Program-made: the position numbers and the translations under genes | The notes under the pieces: generated by a model | What the model was told of the DNA's origin: nothing | Databases searched by the model: none | Seen by the model: the letters and a program-made list of their open reading frames with translations, nothing else | Shown: positions 42,238 through 52,555 of the stretch, one piece after another | How the letters are laid out: each line of letters starts with the position of its first letter | Numbering within the stretch: the stretch's first letter is position 1 | NCBI RefSeq assembly: GCF_035917235.1 | Contig: NZ_CP108423.1 | Coordinates: 3,289,001-3,353,000, forward strand | Reading direction: 5' to 3' | DNA from: Streptomyces sp. NBC_01294 | GTDB lineage: Bacteria; Actinomycetota; Actinomycetes; Streptomycetales; Streptomycetaceae | Length of the DNA: 64,000 bases

Positions 42238-43665
42238 ATGCCTGGGGCCGGCACGTTTCGCGATGACTTCGGGGCGTCCGTCGTCGTCGCGCTGGTCGCA
42301 TTACCCCTGTGCGTCGGGGTGGCGGTCGCTTCCGGGGTGCCGGCCGAGCTGGGGATCGTCACCGGGGTGGTCGGCGGTCTGGTCACCGGATGGTTCCGCG
42401 GCAGCTCGCTCCAGGTGAGCGGGCCCGCGGCCGGGCTGACCGTGCTCGTCTACGAGGCGGTGCAGGCGTACGGTCTGCCCGCGCTCGGGGTGCTGGTGCT
42501 GGCCGCGGGCGTGGCGCAGCTGGGCATGGGGGTGCTGCGGCTCGGGCGCTGGTTCCGGGCGATCTCCGTCGCCGTCGTGCACGGCATGCTGGCCGGGATC
42601 GGGCTGGTCCTGATCTGCGGGCAGCTGTACGCCCTGGGCGGCGTGGAGGCTCCGGGACAGACTCTGGCGAAACTGCGCGGGGTGCACGAGCTCGGGGCGC
42701 AGGCCGACTGGGCCGCCGTCCTGCTCGGGGTCGGGACCATCGCCGCCATGGTCGCCTGGCGCCGGATGCCCGCCCGGCTGCGGATCGTGCCCGGGGCGCT
42801 CGTCGGGGTGGCCGCCGCCACCGCCGCGGCCGCCCTGTTGCGGCTGCCGGTCGACAAGGTGCGGGTGACGGGGGTCTTGGCGGCCGTGTCCCCGCCCGCC
42901 TGGGGCGACTTCGCGGTGCTGGCCTCCGTCGGCGCGGCCGGGACCGTGGTCGCGCTGGCGCTGATCGCCTCGGCCGAGACGCTGTTCAGTGCCGCCGCCG
43001 TGGATCGGATGCACGACGGGCCGCGGACGGAGTACGACAAAGAGCTCATCGCCCAGGGCGTCGGCAACAGCGTGTGCGGGCTGCTCGGGGCGCTGCCGAT
43101 GACGGCCGTGATCGTTCGCAGCGCCGCCAACGTGGAGGCCGGGGCGCGCACCCGGGCGTCGAGGGTGCTGCACGGCGGCTGGCTGCTGCTCTTCGCCGTG
43201 GCGTTCCCCCAGGTGCTGGAGAGCGTGCCGCTGGCCGCGCTGGCCGGGGTGCTGCTGCACGCGGGCTGGAAGCTGCTGCCGGCCAAGGCGGTGGCCGCGC
43301 TGTGGCGGACGCACCGGGGCGAGGCGGTGGTGCTGCTGGCCACGGCCTCCGCGATCGTGGTCACCAACCTCTTCGAGGGAGTGCTGGCCGGGCTGGGGCT
43401 CGCCGTCGCCAAGGCGGCCTGGGAGACCTCCCACGTGCACATCGAGGAGGTGTGGGAGGGCGAGGAACTGTGCGTGCGGGTCGTGGGGAACGCCAGCTTC
43501 CTGCGGCTGCCCAAGCTGCTCGACGCGCTGGACGCGCTGCCGCACGGAAAGCCGGTGCGACTCGACCTGAGCGGGCTGCGCCACCTTGACCACGCCTGCC
43601 TGACCGCCCTGGAGGGGTGGGAGCGCACCCGGACGCCGCTCCCCGGCCGGGAGGGCGTCATCTAG
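42238..43665 (+). CDS. SulP family anion transporter
   Basis: 475 aa from ATG at 42238, preceded by AGGAGG at 7 bases. Ten or more hydrophobic helices begin at VVVALVALPLCVGVAVASG, the usual SulP helix 1; the Ser/Gly region GSSLQVSGPAAGL marks the anion site. The C-terminal 80 residues (VRVVGNASFLRLPKLLDAL) resemble a STAS domain. It would import sulfate, bicarbonate or a dicarboxylate; no carbonic-anhydrase domain is fused, so substrate is open. Confidence 0.9.
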   Translation: MPGAGTFRDDFGASVVVALVALPLCVGVAVASGVPAELGIVTGVVGGLVTGWFRGSSLQVSGPAAGLTVLVYEAVQAYGLPALGVLVLAAGVAQLGMGVLRLGRWFRAISVAVVHGMLAGIGLVLICGQLYALGGVEAPGQTLAKLRGVHELGAQADWAAVLLGVGTIAAMVAWRRMPARLRIVPGALVGVAAATAAAALLRLPVDKVRVTGVLAAVSPPAWGDFAVLASVGAAGTVVALALIASAETLFSAAAVDRMHDGPRTEYDKELIAQGVGNSVCGLLGALPMTAVIVRSAANVEAGARTRASRVLHGGWLLLFAVAFPQVLESVPLAALAGVLLHAGWKLLPAKAVAALWRTHRGEAVVLLATASAIVVTNLFEGVLAGLGLAVAKAAWETSHVHIEEVWEGEELCVRVVGNASFLRLPKLLDALDALPHGKPVRLDLSGLRHLDHACLTALEGWERTRTPLPGREGVI

Positions 43666-43683
43666 CCAGGCTACCCTCCGCGC

Positions 43684-44919
43684 GTGGAAGACGAGTTGAA
43701 GCGCACCCTGGGAGTGTCCGACGCCGTCGTCGTCGGGCTCGGCGCGATGGTCGGCGCCGGCATCTTCGCGGCCCTCGCCCCGGCGGCGGGCGCGGCGGGC
43801 GGCGCGCTCCTCGCCGCCCTGGCCCTGGCGGCGCTCGTGGCCTACTGCAACGCGCATTCCTCTGCGCGGCTCGCCGCCCGGTACCCGTCCTCCGGCGGCA
43901 CGTACGTCTACGGGCGCGAGCGGCTCGGCCCCTTCTGGGGGTATCTGGCCGGCTGGGGATTCGTGGTGGGCAAGACCGCGTCCTGTGCGGCGATGGCCCT
44001 CACCGTGGGTGCGTACGTGTGGCCCGGGCAGCAGCATGCCGTGGCCGTCGCGGCGGTGGTGGCGCTGACCGCCGCGAGCTACGGCGGCGTCCAGAAGTCG
44101 GCCCGGATCGCCCGGCTGATCGTGGCGGTGGTCCTGGCGGTGCTGGCCGGGGTGGTCGTGGTGTGCCTGTCCTCCGGCGCGGCCGATCCGGGGCGGCTGG
44201 GGGGCTCGGACTGGGGTCCGGTGGGGTTGTTGCAGGGCGCCGGTCTGCTGTTCTTCGCCTTCGCGGGCTACGCCCGGATCACCACCCTGGGCGAGGAGGT
44301 GCGCGACCCGGCGCGGACGATCCCGCGGGCGGTGCCGCTCGCGCTGGGGCTCGCCCTGCTGGTGTACGCCGCGGTCGCGGTGGCGGCGCTGTCGGTGCTC
44401 GGCGCCGACGGGCTGGCGCGGTCGGCGGCCCCGCTCGCCGACGCGGTTCGGGCGGCCGGCCGGCCGGAGCTGGCCCCGGTCGTCCGGGTGGGCGCGGCCC
44501 TGGCCGCGCTGGGCTCGCTGCTGGCCCTCGTGCTCGGGGTTTCGCGGACGGCCTTGGCGATGGCCCGGGACGGCCATCTTCCGCGCGCGCTGGCCGCCGT
44601 ACATCCCCGGTATCAGGTGCCGCACCATGCCGAGCTGGCCGTGGGTGCGGTCGTGGCGGTGCTCGCGGCCACCGCGGATCTGCGGGGCGCGATCGGTTTC
44701 TCCTCTTTCGGAGTGCTCGCCTACTACGCGATCGCGAACGCCTCCGCGTGGACTCTCGGTTCAGGTGTCAAGGGGCGGGCCGTGGCAGCGGTCGGGCTGT
44801 CCGGCTGTGTGGTGCTGGCGTGTGCGCTGCCCCTCGCGTCGGCGGTGGCGGGGGCGGCGGTGCTGGCGCTGGGCGCGCTGGCCTACGGGGTGCGGAGCCG
44901 GCTCAGATCCGGGAGCTGA
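43684..44919 (+). CDS. APC superfamily amino acid permease
   Basis: 411 aa, GTG start. Twelve-helix APC fold; the GLGAMVGAGIFAALAP helix-1 motif and the central ARITTLGEEVRDPARTIPRA segment are characteristic. It lies 18 bases after the SulP gene, probably in the same transcript. Substrate unknown, but amino acid or amine uptake is likely. Its 3' end overlaps the convergent SMI1/KNR4 gene by 17 bases. Confidence 0.88.
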   Translation: MEDELKRTLGVSDAVVVGLGAMVGAGIFAALAPAAGAAGGALLAALALAALVAYCNAHSSARLAARYPSSGGTYVYGRERLGPFWGYLAGWGFVVGKTASCAAMALTVGAYVWPGQQHAVAVAAVVALTAASYGGVQKSARIARLIVAVVLAVLAGVVVVCLSSGAADPGRLGGSDWGPVGLLQGAGLLFFAFAGYARITTLGEEVRDPARTIPRAVPLALGLALLVYAAVAVAALSVLGADGLARSAAPLADAVRAAGRPELAPVVRVGAALAALGSLLALVLGVSRTALAMARDGHLPRALAAVHPRYQVPHHAELAVGAVVAVLAATADLRGAIGFSSFGVLAYYAIANASAWTLGSGVKGRAVAAVGLSGCVVLACALPLASAVAGAAVLALGALAYGVRSRLRSGS

Positions 44920-45427
44920 AATCGGCCCAGGGCGCCGGCTCCAGGTCGCACTCCTCCCCCAGGACGGACTCTTCGCAGAACCAGGCGGTGCCGTCGAGCC
45001 AGCCGTGCAGCCAGCCCGCCAGGCTCGGGCCGTCGATGGACCAGGCGAGGTCCGGTTCCCCCGGATTCGGGTCGAAGAGCAGGACTTGGGCGGTGTCGGA
45101 GCGGCCGTCCACGCAGGCGACCACACCACAGCCGAAGTCGGCTATCGGCAGGACACCCTCGGGCCATCGCCACCCGGAGGACCTCCGCTCCCCGTACTCC
45201 CGGACGGCCTGACGCAGCGTCGGCAGACCGCCCCCGGGGCCGAATCCGCCGTCGCCGATGCGGGTGTAGAGCGCGGCGAGCAGCGGCGGCAGGGCGAAGC
45301 CGAGTATGCCCTCGGCCCGGGCGATCTCCCCGCCGCCCAGCGGCGCCGGCAGGGCCCTTCCGTGCCCGCGCGCGGAGTTGCGCACGCGGTCTGCGACTTG
45401 CTCCAGCAACTGCTCGGTCTCGTTCAT
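44903..45427 (-). CDS. SMI1/KNR4 family protein
   Basis: 174 aa from ATG at 45427. The SUKH-fold signature is visible: EIARAEGILGFALPPLLAALYTRIGDGGFGPG, then GVLPIADFGCGVVACVD and WFCEESVLGE. SUKH proteins often act as immunity proteins to secreted toxins or as small regulators. No toxin gene is adjacent, so no partner can be named. It overlaps the end of the APC gene. Confidence 0.82.
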   Translation of the reverse strand: MNETEQLLEQVADRVRNSARGHGRALPAPLGGGEIARAEGILGFALPPLLAALYTRIGDGGFGPGGGLPTLRQAVREYGERRSSGWRWPEGVLPIADFGCGVVACVDGRSDTAQVLLFDPNPGEPDLAWSIDGPSLAGWLHGWLDGTAWFCEESVLGEECDLEPAPWADFSSRI

Positions 45428-45538
45428 GCGTTCATGGTGACGCACCCCACTGACAGCCGCCCGAGCCTGTGGACAACTCAGCCGAGGACGGGGTGCGCAA
45501 CTACGACGACGCCTTTGTCCCGCAGGAAGCCGACGAGG

Positions 45539-45931
45539 TCACCGAGAGGCGAACGGGGCGTCCGTCGGGACGATTTCGCGGCCCAGCGGGAGCAGGGCGA
45601 GCGGGACCATCTTGAAGTTGGCGATGCCGAAGGGAATGCCGATGAGCGTGATGCAGAGCGCGATGCCGGTGAAGATGTGGCCCAGGGCCAGCCACCAGCC
45701 CGCCAGGACCAGCCACAGGACGTTGCCGATGGCGGACCCGGCGCCCGCGTCGTGGCGCTCGACGGTGGTGTAGCCGAAGGGCCAGAGGGCGTAGACCGCG
45801 ATGCGGAAGGCGGCGATGCCGAAGGGGATGCCGATGATGGTGATGCACAGCAGCACGCCCGCGAGCAGGTAGCCCAGGAACAGCCATATACCGCTGAGGA
45901 TGAGCCAAATGACGTTCAGGATTGTCTTCAC
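45539..45931 (-). CDS. YccF domain membrane protein
   Basis: 130 aa with two copies of the YccF pattern: [17 protein letters not shown] with [15 protein letters not shown], and [17 protein letters not shown] with [15 protein letters not shown]. Four hydrophobic segments in total. The GTG start overlaps the htpX stop (GTGA), so it is translationally coupled to the protease. Function is unknown. Confidence 0.88.
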   Translation of the reverse strand: MKTILNVIWLILSGIWLFLGYLLAGVLLCITIIGIPFGIAAFRIAVYALWPFGYTTVERHDAGAGSAIGNVLWLVLAGWWLALGHIFTGIALCITLIGIPFGIANFKMVPLALLPLGREIVPTDAPFASR

Positions 45932-46791
45932 TGGCGGCGGCCTGCCATCTGTTCGAGCCGGGCGATGCGCTCGGCCATCGGAGGGTGTGTGGAGAACATC
46001 TTAGAAAGGCCTTCTCCCGGACGGAACGGGTTGGCGATCATCATGTGGCTCGCCGTCTCCAGTCGCGGCTCCGGCGGCAGCGGGAGCTGCTTGGTGCCCG
46101 CGTCGAGCTTGCGCAGGGCGCTGGCCAGGGCGAGCGGGTCGCCGGTGAGCTGGGCGCCGGACGCGTCGGCCTCGTACTCGCGCGAGCGGCTGATGGCGAG
46201 CTGGATCACGGAGGCGGCCAGCGGGCCCAGGATCATGATCAGCAGCATGCCGAAGAGGCCGGGGCCCTCGTCGTCGCTCGATCGACCGACCGGAATGAGC
46301 CAGGCGAAGTTCACCAGGAACATGATCACCGAGGCGAGTGCTCCGGCGACCGACGAGATCAGGATGTCGCGGTTGTAGACGTGGCTGAGTTCGTGGCCGA
46401 TGACCCCGCGCAGCTCGCGCTCGTCGAGGATGCGCAGGATGCCCTCGGTGCAGCAGACCGCGGCGTTGCGCGGGTTGCGGCCGGTGGCGAAGGCGTTGGG
46501 TGCCTCGGTGGGCGAGATGTAGAGGCGTGGCATGGGCTGGCGTGCGGACGTGGAGAGCTCGCGCACCATGCGGTAGAGCTGGGGAGCCTCGAACTCGCTG
46601 ACGGGGCGGGCGCGCATCGCGCGTAGAGCCAGCTTGTCGCTGTTCCAGTACGCGTAGGCGTTCGTCCCGAGGGCGATGAGGACGGCGACGATCAGGCCGC
46701 CCCGTCCGAAGAAGCTTCCGATGAGGATGATGAGTGCGGACAGCCCGCCGAGGAGTACGGCGGTCTTGAGCCCGTTGTGCCGGCGGTGCAC
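45928..46791 (-). CDS. htpX: HtpX-like membrane zinc protease
   Basis: 287 aa, M48B family. Two N-terminal hydrophobic segments, the zinc motif [13 protein letters not shown] (near residue 140), two further hydrophobic segments, and the third-ligand region [13 protein letters not shown]. It degrades misfolded membrane proteins under envelope stress. It is followed by the coupled YccF gene. Confidence 0.92.
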   Translation of the reverse strand: MHRRHNGLKTAVLLGGLSALIILIGSFFGRGGLIVAVLIALGTNAYAYWNSDKLALRAMRARPVSEFEAPQLYRMVRELSTSARQPMPRLYISPTEAPNAFATGRNPRNAAVCCTEGILRILDERELRGVIGHELSHVYNRDILISSVAGALASVIMFLVNFAWLIPVGRSSDDEGPGLFGMLLIMILGPLAASVIQLAISRSREYEADASGAQLTGDPLALASALRKLDAGTKQLPLPPEPRLETASHMMIANPFRPGEGLSKMFSTHPPMAERIARLEQMAGRRQ

Positions 46792-47005
46792 GGTACGCCC
46801 TCCAAGTGGTGCGGCAGGGGAGCCCCGTCATGGATCTGAGGGTCTACGGTCCAGTGGACCCTCCCTTACTGGTCAACGCGAGGTGAGGGCGTCCGGTTCC
46901 CAGGGCGCACCGGGCCGGCCGCCCGCCGCCGCCCCCTCGGGAGGGGCGACGGGGCGGCGGCGGGGCGGCGGCGGGGCTGCCGACGGCTGCTGCGGGCGTT
47001 ACTCC

Positions 47006-47065
47006 GTACGGGTCACGAGTACGGGCAACGTGTACGGGTTACGCGTACGGGGCAGCGCGTGCGGG
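47006..47065. repeat. Five tandem copies of a 13-base GTACGGG repeat
   Basis: GTACGGG starts at 47006, 47019, 47032 and 47045, with a degenerate GTGCGGG at 47059, separated by 6-7 variable bases. The set abuts the nuoN stop, in the space before htpX. Confidence 0.7.
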
Positions 47066-48625
47066 CTACTGCGCGAAGAGGCTGCCCGACGCGAAGCGCA
47101 GGACCAGCTGCGGGGCGCCCGAGAGGACGACCGCCGCGGTCGCGGTGAGGACGATGGCCGCCGTCACCGGCCAGGGGGCCTTCGTACGGGCCGCCGCGCC
47201 CTCGGTGCCCTGAGCGGCCTCGGCGCCCTCGGCGCCTTCCGGCGCCCGGAAGAGGAGTGCGGTCCACCGCAGGTAGTAGTACAAGGCGATGACGACGTTG
47301 ATCGCCATGACCACGGCCAGCCAGCCCAGGCCCGCGTCGACCGCGGACCGGAAGACGGTGACCTTGGCGAAGAGCCCGATGATGCCCGGCGGCAGGCCCG
47401 CCAGGCAGAGCAGGAAGAAGGCCAGCGAGAGGGCGGCCAGGGGGCGCTCGGCGTACAGGCCCCGGTAGTCGCTGACCCGGTGGAGCGGCTTCGTGCGGGC
47501 GACCAGCACCGCCACGGCGAAGGCGCCGAGGTTCACGACGGCGTACATGAGGGCGTAGGCGACGGCGGAGCCGATCTGGTCGCGACCGGTGTACGCGGCG
47601 GCGGCGATCGGGACGAGCACGTAACCGGCCTGGCCGACCGAGGACCAGGCCAGCAGCCGTACGGCGCTGTTCGGGCGGTCGGCGGACTGGCGCAGGGCGC
47701 CGGCGTTGCCCACCGTCATGGTGAGGGCGGCGAGGACGGCGAGGGCCGGGCCCCAGATGTCGGAGTACGCCGGGAAGGCGATCACCGTGATGACGACGAG
47801 GCCGGCGAAGCCGACCGCCTTGCCGGTCACCGAGAGGTAGCCGGCGATGGGCAGCGGGGCGCCGACGTAGGTCTCGGGGACCCAGAAGTGGAAGGGGACG
47901 GCCGCGGCCTTGAAGGCGAAACCGACGAGGGCGAGCGCGACACCGGCCATGGCGAGGGTGTCGAGCTGCCCGGGGACGTCTTCGAGCCGGTCGGCGACCT
48001 GGGTGAGGTGCAGGGAGCCGGTGGCGGCGTAGACGAAGCTGACGCCCAGCAGCGACACGGCCGTGGCGGTGACGGAGGAGAGGAAGAACTTGAGGGCGGC
48101 CTCGGAGGAGAGCCGGTCGCCGCGGCGCATGCCTACGAGGGCGAAGGCGGGCAGCGAGGCGACTTCGAGCGCGACGATCAGGGTGGCGAGGTCGCGGGAG
48201 GCGGGCAGCAGGGCCGCGCCGGCCGCGGAGGAGAGCAGCAGGAACCAGTACTCGCCGGCCGGCATGCGCGTCTCGCGGACGGGGATGACCGACAGCAGGG
48301 CGGTGACCAGGGCGCCGGCCAGCACCAGGAACTGGATGACGAGCGTGAAGTGGTCGGCGACGTAGCTGCAGGCCGCCGGGTCGCCGGTGAGGCAGAAGGT
48401 GCTGCGGTCGCCGGAGCGCAGCGGCAGCAGGGTGGCGATCGCGGCGGCCAGGCCGGCCACCGAGATCCAGCCGAGGAGCGGCTTGCTGCGCTCGGGCACG
48501 AAGAGGTCCGCGACGAGGACCCCGAGGCCGACGGCGGCGGTGATGACGACGGGCGCGATGGCGAGCCAGTCGACGGACTGGACGAGGCTGGGCGCCTCGG
48601 CGGAGAGGACCGTCAGGGCCGTCAT
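47066..48625 (-). CDS. nuoN: NADH-quinone oxidoreductase-like subunit N
   Basis: 519 aa from ATG at 48625, overlapping the nuoM stop (ATGA). Antiporter-like membrane subunit with about 14 helices; the VALEVASLPAFALVGMR helix-5 segment keeps the Glu of the proton channel, and GLAELQ-type loops are replaced here by GLPPGIIGLFAKVTVF near the C-terminal half. It is one of three proton-pumping paralogues with NuoL and NuoM, and the last gene of the operon. Confidence 0.92.
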   Translation of the reverse strand: MTALTVLSAEAPSLVQSVDWLAIAPVVITAAVGLGVLVADLFVPERSKPLLGWISVAGLAAAIATLLPLRSGDRSTFCLTGDPAACSYVADHFTLVIQFLVLAGALVTALLSVIPVRETRMPAGEYWFLLLSSAAGAALLPASRDLATLIVALEVASLPAFALVGMRRGDRLSSEAALKFFLSSVTATAVSLLGVSFVYAATGSLHLTQVADRLEDVPGQLDTLAMAGVALALVGFAFKAAAVPFHFWVPETYVGAPLPIAGYLSVTGKAVGFAGLVVITVIAFPAYSDIWGPALAVLAALTMTVGNAGALRQSADRPNSAVRLLAWSSVGQAGYVLVPIAAAAYTGRDQIGSAVAYALMYAVVNLGAFAVAVLVARTKPLHRVSDYRGLYAERPLAALSLAFFLLCLAGLPPGIIGLFAKVTVFRSAVDAGLGWLAVVMAINVVIALYYYLRWTALLFRAPEGAEGAEAAQGTEGAAARTKAPWPVTAAIVLTATAAVVLSGAPQLVLRFASGSLFAQ

Positions 48626-50199
48626 GAGTTGCCTCCTGCGAGGAGCTTCTGAACGGCCGGGTCGGTGAGGCCGAGGAGGACCGCGGGCCACAGGCCGGCG
48701 AGGACGGTGAGGGCGACGAGCGGGGTCCAGGCGGCGAACTCGTAGCGCTGGATGTCCGCGACGGCGAGCTCGGGACCGGCTTTCGGGTCTCCCATGCAGA
48801 CGCGCCGTACGACGATCAGCAGGTAGGCGGCGGTGAGGAGGGTACCGAAGGCGCCGACGGCCGTGTACGTGAGGAACGCGGGGCGGGACAGGCCCTCGGC
48901 CGGGTCGAACGCGCCGAAGAGGGCCAGCATCTCGCCCCAGAAGCCGGCCAGGCCCGGCAGGCCCAGGGAGGCGACGGCGGCGAAGGCCAGGAACGCGCCG
49001 AAGCGGGGGGCGCGGCCGTAGAGGGCGGCGCCGGTGGCTCCGGCGAGCGTGTCGAGGTCGGCGGTGCCGTAGCGGTCCTTGAGGGCCCCGACCAGGAAGA
49101 AGAGGAGGCCGGTGATCAGGCCGTGGGCGATGTTGGCGAAGAGCGCGCCGTTGACTCCGGTGGGGGTCATGCTCGCGATGCCGAGGAGGACGAAGCCCAT
49201 GTGGCCGACGGAGGAGTACGCGATGAGGCGCTTGAGGTCGCCCTTGTTCCCCTTCCGGGCCAGCGCGAGGCAGGCGAGCGATCCGTAGACGATGCCGACG
49301 GCGGCGAAGGCGCCCAGGTAGGGGGCGAAGGTCTGCATTCCGTCGGGGGTGACGGGGAGCAGGATGCGGACGAACCCGTACGTGCCCATCTTGAGCAGGA
49401 CGCCGGCCAGCAGGACGGAGCCGACGGTGGGCGCGGCGGTGTGGGCGTCAGGCAGCCAGCTGTGCAGGGGCCACATCGGGGTCTTCACGGCGAGGCCGAT
49501 GCCGATGGAGAGGACGGCCAGCAGCTGGGTGGTGTGGGACAGTTCGCGGCCGTTGTCAGAGGCGAGTGCCACCATGTCGAATGTGCCGCTCTTCAGTCCG
49601 ATCAGCAGCAGACCGAGCAGCATGACGACGGAGCCGAGGAGCGTGTAGAGGATGAACTTCCAGGCGGCGGCCTGCCGCTGAGCACCGCCCCAGCGGGCGA
49701 TGAGGAAGTACATCGGGATGAGGACCATCTCGAAGGCGAGGAAGAAGAGCAGCAGGTCGAGGACGGCGAAGGTCGCGAGGGTGCCGGACTCGAGGACGAG
49801 GAGCAGTGCGACGAAGGCCTTCGGGGAGGGGCCCTCGGGGAACTTGAAGTAGCTGTAGAGCGCGCAGAGGAAGAACAGCAGCGCGGTCATCAGGAGGAGG
49901 GGGAGCGAAATGCCGTCGACACCGAGGTGGATCCGGACGTCGAGCGCCGGGATCCAGCTGATGTCCGTCGTCGCCTGGAAGCGGGACGGGGCGTCGTGGT
50001 CGAAGCCCAGGGTGAGGGCGATCGCCGCGGCGAGGATCACGCCGGTCACGGTCACGCCGTGGCGGAGCACGGCCTGCTCGGGGCTGCGGCCCTTGAGGCC
50101 GGGCGGGGCCGGCAGGAGGGCCGCGGCGGCGCCGAGGAGCGGTGCGGCCACGATGAACGCCAGAAGGAACTGCATCACGGACGGGCTGATATCAATCAC
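48622..50199 (-). CDS. nuoM: NADH-quinone oxidoreductase-like subunit M
   Basis: 525 aa from GTG at 50199 (weak GTGAG at 6 bases). A GTG at 50217 overlapping the nuoL stop (GTGA) would add 6 residues; ATG at 50175 is also possible. The fold is antiporter-like: FLAFEMVLIPMYFLIARWGG carries the channel Glu, and VKTPMWPLHSWLPDAHTAAPT is the invariant helix-7/8 motif with its Lys. It would pump protons in a complex-I-like membrane arm. Confidence 0.9.
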   Translation of the reverse strand: MIDISPSVMQFLLAFIVAAPLLGAAAALLPAPPGLKGRSPEQAVLRHGVTVTGVILAAAIALTLGFDHDAPSRFQATTDISWIPALDVRIHLGVDGISLPLLLMTALLFFLCALYSYFKFPEGPSPKAFVALLLVLESGTLATFAVLDLLLFFLAFEMVLIPMYFLIARWGGAQRQAAAWKFILYTLLGSVVMLLGLLLIGLKSGTFDMVALASDNGRELSHTTQLLAVLSIGIGLAVKTPMWPLHSWLPDAHTAAPTVGSVLLAGVLLKMGTYGFVRILLPVTPDGMQTFAPYLGAFAAVGIVYGSLACLALARKGNKGDLKRLIAYSSVGHMGFVLLGIASMTPTGVNGALFANIAHGLITGLLFFLVGALKDRYGTADLDTLAGATGAALYGRAPRFGAFLAFAAVASLGLPGLAGFWGEMLALFGAFDPAEGLSRPAFLTYTAVGAFGTLLTAAYLLIVVRRVCMGDPKAGPELAVADIQRYEFAAWTPLVALTVLAGLWPAVLLGLTDPAVQKLLAGGNS

Positions 50200-50213
50200 G
50201 GCTGACTCACGGC

Positions 50214-52211
50214 TCACGATCCGGCGTTGACGTTGGCGAGGACGGCGGTGGCGATCGCCAGGACCACGGCGCCGGCGAGCAGGGCGCTCAGGTAGCTCTG
50301 CACGTTGCCGGTCTGGGCGCGGCGTACGAGGCTGCCGAGCAGCCGGGTGCCGGTGCCCGCGCCGCGGACGTACGTGTCCACGACCTCGCGGTCGAGGAAG
50401 CGGACCAGGCTCGCCGACGCCCGGACGGGGCGGACGAAGAGCCGGTCGTAGACGGCGTCGAGGTGGAAGCCGTCGGCGGCGTGGCGGTGCAGCGGGCCGA
50501 GGAGCGCCCTGCCGGGGTCGGGGGCGGATCCGGCCGGGACGGCGGGGTGATCGTGGGTCACCTCGGCCACCTCGGGGGTTTCCGCGGCTGATTCGGCGGC
50601 GGCGACGGAGGCGGGTACTCCGACCGCGGCGCCGGCGGCGGCCTTCACGGTGGCGCGCTGCCAGAGGGCGTAGGTGAGCATCACGCCGATGACGGCGGCG
50701 CCCGTGCCGAGGACCGAGGTGACCACGGTCGGGGTGAGCGCCCTGCCGTCGAACCAGTCGGCGAGGGGGCCCGCCGCGAGGCCGAAGCCGACCGTCGGGA
50801 TCGCGAGCAGCCACAGCACGCCGGTCATGGCGAGGGGCTCCTTGCCGTGGTCGGGGACGGCCGCGCCCCTGCCGCGGAAGGCCATCAGCCACAGCCGGGT
50901 GGCGTAGGCGGCGGTGAGCAGGGCGGTCAGCACGCCGGCGACCAGCACCACCCAGCCGGCGCTGCTGGGAGCGAATTCCGAGTGGCCGGTCGCGGTCTGC
51001 TCGGCGGCGACGAGGACGGCTTCCTTGGAGAAGAAGCCGGCGAAGGGCGGGATGGCGGCGAGCGCGAGGAGCGCGAGCGTCATCGTCCAGAAGGCGTCGG
51101 GGATGCGCTTGGACAGGCCGTCCATCCGGGACATGGCGGCCAGGGAGTTCGTACCGGCGGCGTGGATGATCACGCCCGCGCCCAGGAAGAGGAGCGCCTT
51201 GAAGGCGCCGTGGGACAGGAGGTGGAAGACGGCGGCGCTGCGGTCGCCGACGGCCAGGGCGCCGGTCATGTAGCCGAGCTGGCCGACCGTGGAGTAGGCG
51301 AGCACCCGCTTGATGTCGTCCTGGGCGAGGGCGGCGAGGGCGGAGCCGATCATCGTGACGGCCGCCAGGACGGCCATGACCACCAGGGCCGCGCGGGAGG
51401 CAGCGAAGACGGGCAGGAGGCGGGCGATGAAGTAGACACCGGCGGCGACCATCGTCGCGGCGTGGATCAGCGCGGAGACCGGGGTGGGGCCCGCCATGGC
51501 GTCGGGGAGCCAGGTGTGCAGCGGGAACTGCGCGGACTTGCCGGCGACTCCGGCGAGCAGGAGCAGCGCGATGAGCGTCGGGTGGTCGAGCCCGCCCGTG
51601 GCGACGGTGCCCAGGATCTTCGTGATCTGGAAGGAGCCGGCGTCGGTGGCGAGCGCGAACAGGCCGATCAGGAAGGGGACGTCACCGAGCTTGGTGACGA
51701 GGAAGGCCTTCAGGGAGGCGGAGCGGGCCGCTTCGGTCTCCCAGTAGTGGCCGACGAGGAAGTACGAGCAGATGCCCATGACCTCCCAGCCGACCAGCAG
51801 CACCATCAGGTCGCCGGAGTAGACGACGAGCAGCATCGCGGAGGTGAACAGTGAGACGAGAGCGGCATACGACGGGTAGCGCGGGTCCTCACGCAGGTAC
51901 GCCGTCGAGTAGAGCTGTACGCACGTGGCGACGACCCCGACCAGGATGGCGACCAGTGCGGCGAAGCCGTCGATGTAGAGCGAGAGGTCGATCGGCACCG
52001 AGCCGGTCGGGGTCAGCTCGGTCGCGGTGCTGATCGCCGGGCCGCCGCCCTGGCGGAAGGCGACGAGCACGGCCAGTACGGCGGCGCCGAGCGTCGGCAG
52101 GATCGCGAGCGGCCGGACGAACCCGGGGGCGGTGCGGCCGAACAGCAGTCCCGCGACCGCGCCCAGGAACGGCAGCAGCGGGACGAGGACGGCGAGGGTC
52201 GTGGTGCTCAC
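50214..52211 (-). CDS. nuoL: NADH-quinone oxidoreductase-like subunit L
   Basis: 665 aa, GTG start overlapping the nuoK stop (GTGA). It has the helices common to antiporter-like subunits, with [21 protein letters not shown] and [26 protein letters not shown]. The C-terminal extension beyond residue 500, including an Ala/Val-rich linker and a long amphipathic stretch, fits the lateral helix of NuoL. Confidence 0.93.
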   Translation of the reverse strand: MSTTTLAVLVPLLPFLGAVAGLLFGRTAPGFVRPLAILPTLGAAVLAVLVAFRQGGGPAISTATELTPTGSVPIDLSLYIDGFAALVAILVGVVATCVQLYSTAYLREDPRYPSYAALVSLFTSAMLLVVYSGDLMVLLVGWEVMGICSYFLVGHYWETEAARSASLKAFLVTKLGDVPFLIGLFALATDAGSFQITKILGTVATGGLDHPTLIALLLLAGVAGKSAQFPLHTWLPDAMAGPTPVSALIHAATMVAAGVYFIARLLPVFAASRAALVVMAVLAAVTMIGSALAALAQDDIKRVLAYSTVGQLGYMTGALAVGDRSAAVFHLLSHGAFKALLFLGAGVIIHAAGTNSLAAMSRMDGLSKRIPDAFWTMTLALLALAAIPPFAGFFSKEAVLVAAEQTATGHSEFAPSSAGWVVLVAGVLTALLTAAYATRLWLMAFRGRGAAVPDHGKEPLAMTGVLWLLAIPTVGFGLAAGPLADWFDGRALTPTVVTSVLGTGAAVIGVMLTYALWQRATVKAAAGAAVGVPASVAAAESAAETPEVAEVTHDHPAVPAGSAPDPGRALLGPLHRHAADGFHLDAVYDRLFVRPVRASASLVRFLDREVVDTYVRGAGTGTRLLGSLVRRAQTGNVQSYLSALLAGAVVLAIATAVLANVNAGS

Positions 52212-52555
52212 GCGGTGACCTCGCTCTGGTGGTTCGCGGCGGGCTCGTGGCCCTCGGCGGTGTCGCGCAGCCGGTCGACGTCGGAGGTGCCCCGGTTGCG
52301 GTACACCATCAGCACGATCGCGAGACCGATGCCGATCTCGGCGGCGGCGATGGCGATGGTGAAGAGGGTGAGGGCCTGGCCGGCGTGCAGGGCGTCGCGC
52401 AGCCAGACGTCGAAGGCCACCAGGTTGAGGTTGACGGCGTTGAGCATCAGCTCGACGGACATCAGGACCAGGATGGCGTTGCGGCGGGCGAGTACTCCGT
52501 ACAGGCCCGTGCAGAAGAGGAGCGCCGCGAGCACGGCGGGGTAGGCGAGGTGCAT
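52208..52555 (-). CDS. nuoK: NADH-quinone oxidoreductase-like subunit K
   Basis: 115 aa from ATG at 52555, overlapping the nuoJ stop (ATGA). Three helices; the conserved glutamates sit in [18 protein letters not shown] and [17 protein letters not shown], both intact. The C-terminus is longer and more polar than usual (about 15 extra residues, [14 protein letters not shown]). Confidence 0.93.
   Translation of the reverse strand: MHLAYPAVLAALLFCTGLYGVLARRNAILVLMSVELMLNAVNLNLVAFDVWLRDALHAGQALTLFTIAIAAAEIGIGLAIVLMVYRNRGTSDVDRLRDTAEGHEPAANHQSEVTA

Noticed and set aside
44903..45427. Immunity gene of a toxin-immunity pair
   Set aside because: The SUKH fold allows it, but there is no toxin, secretion signal or polymorphic cassette beside it.
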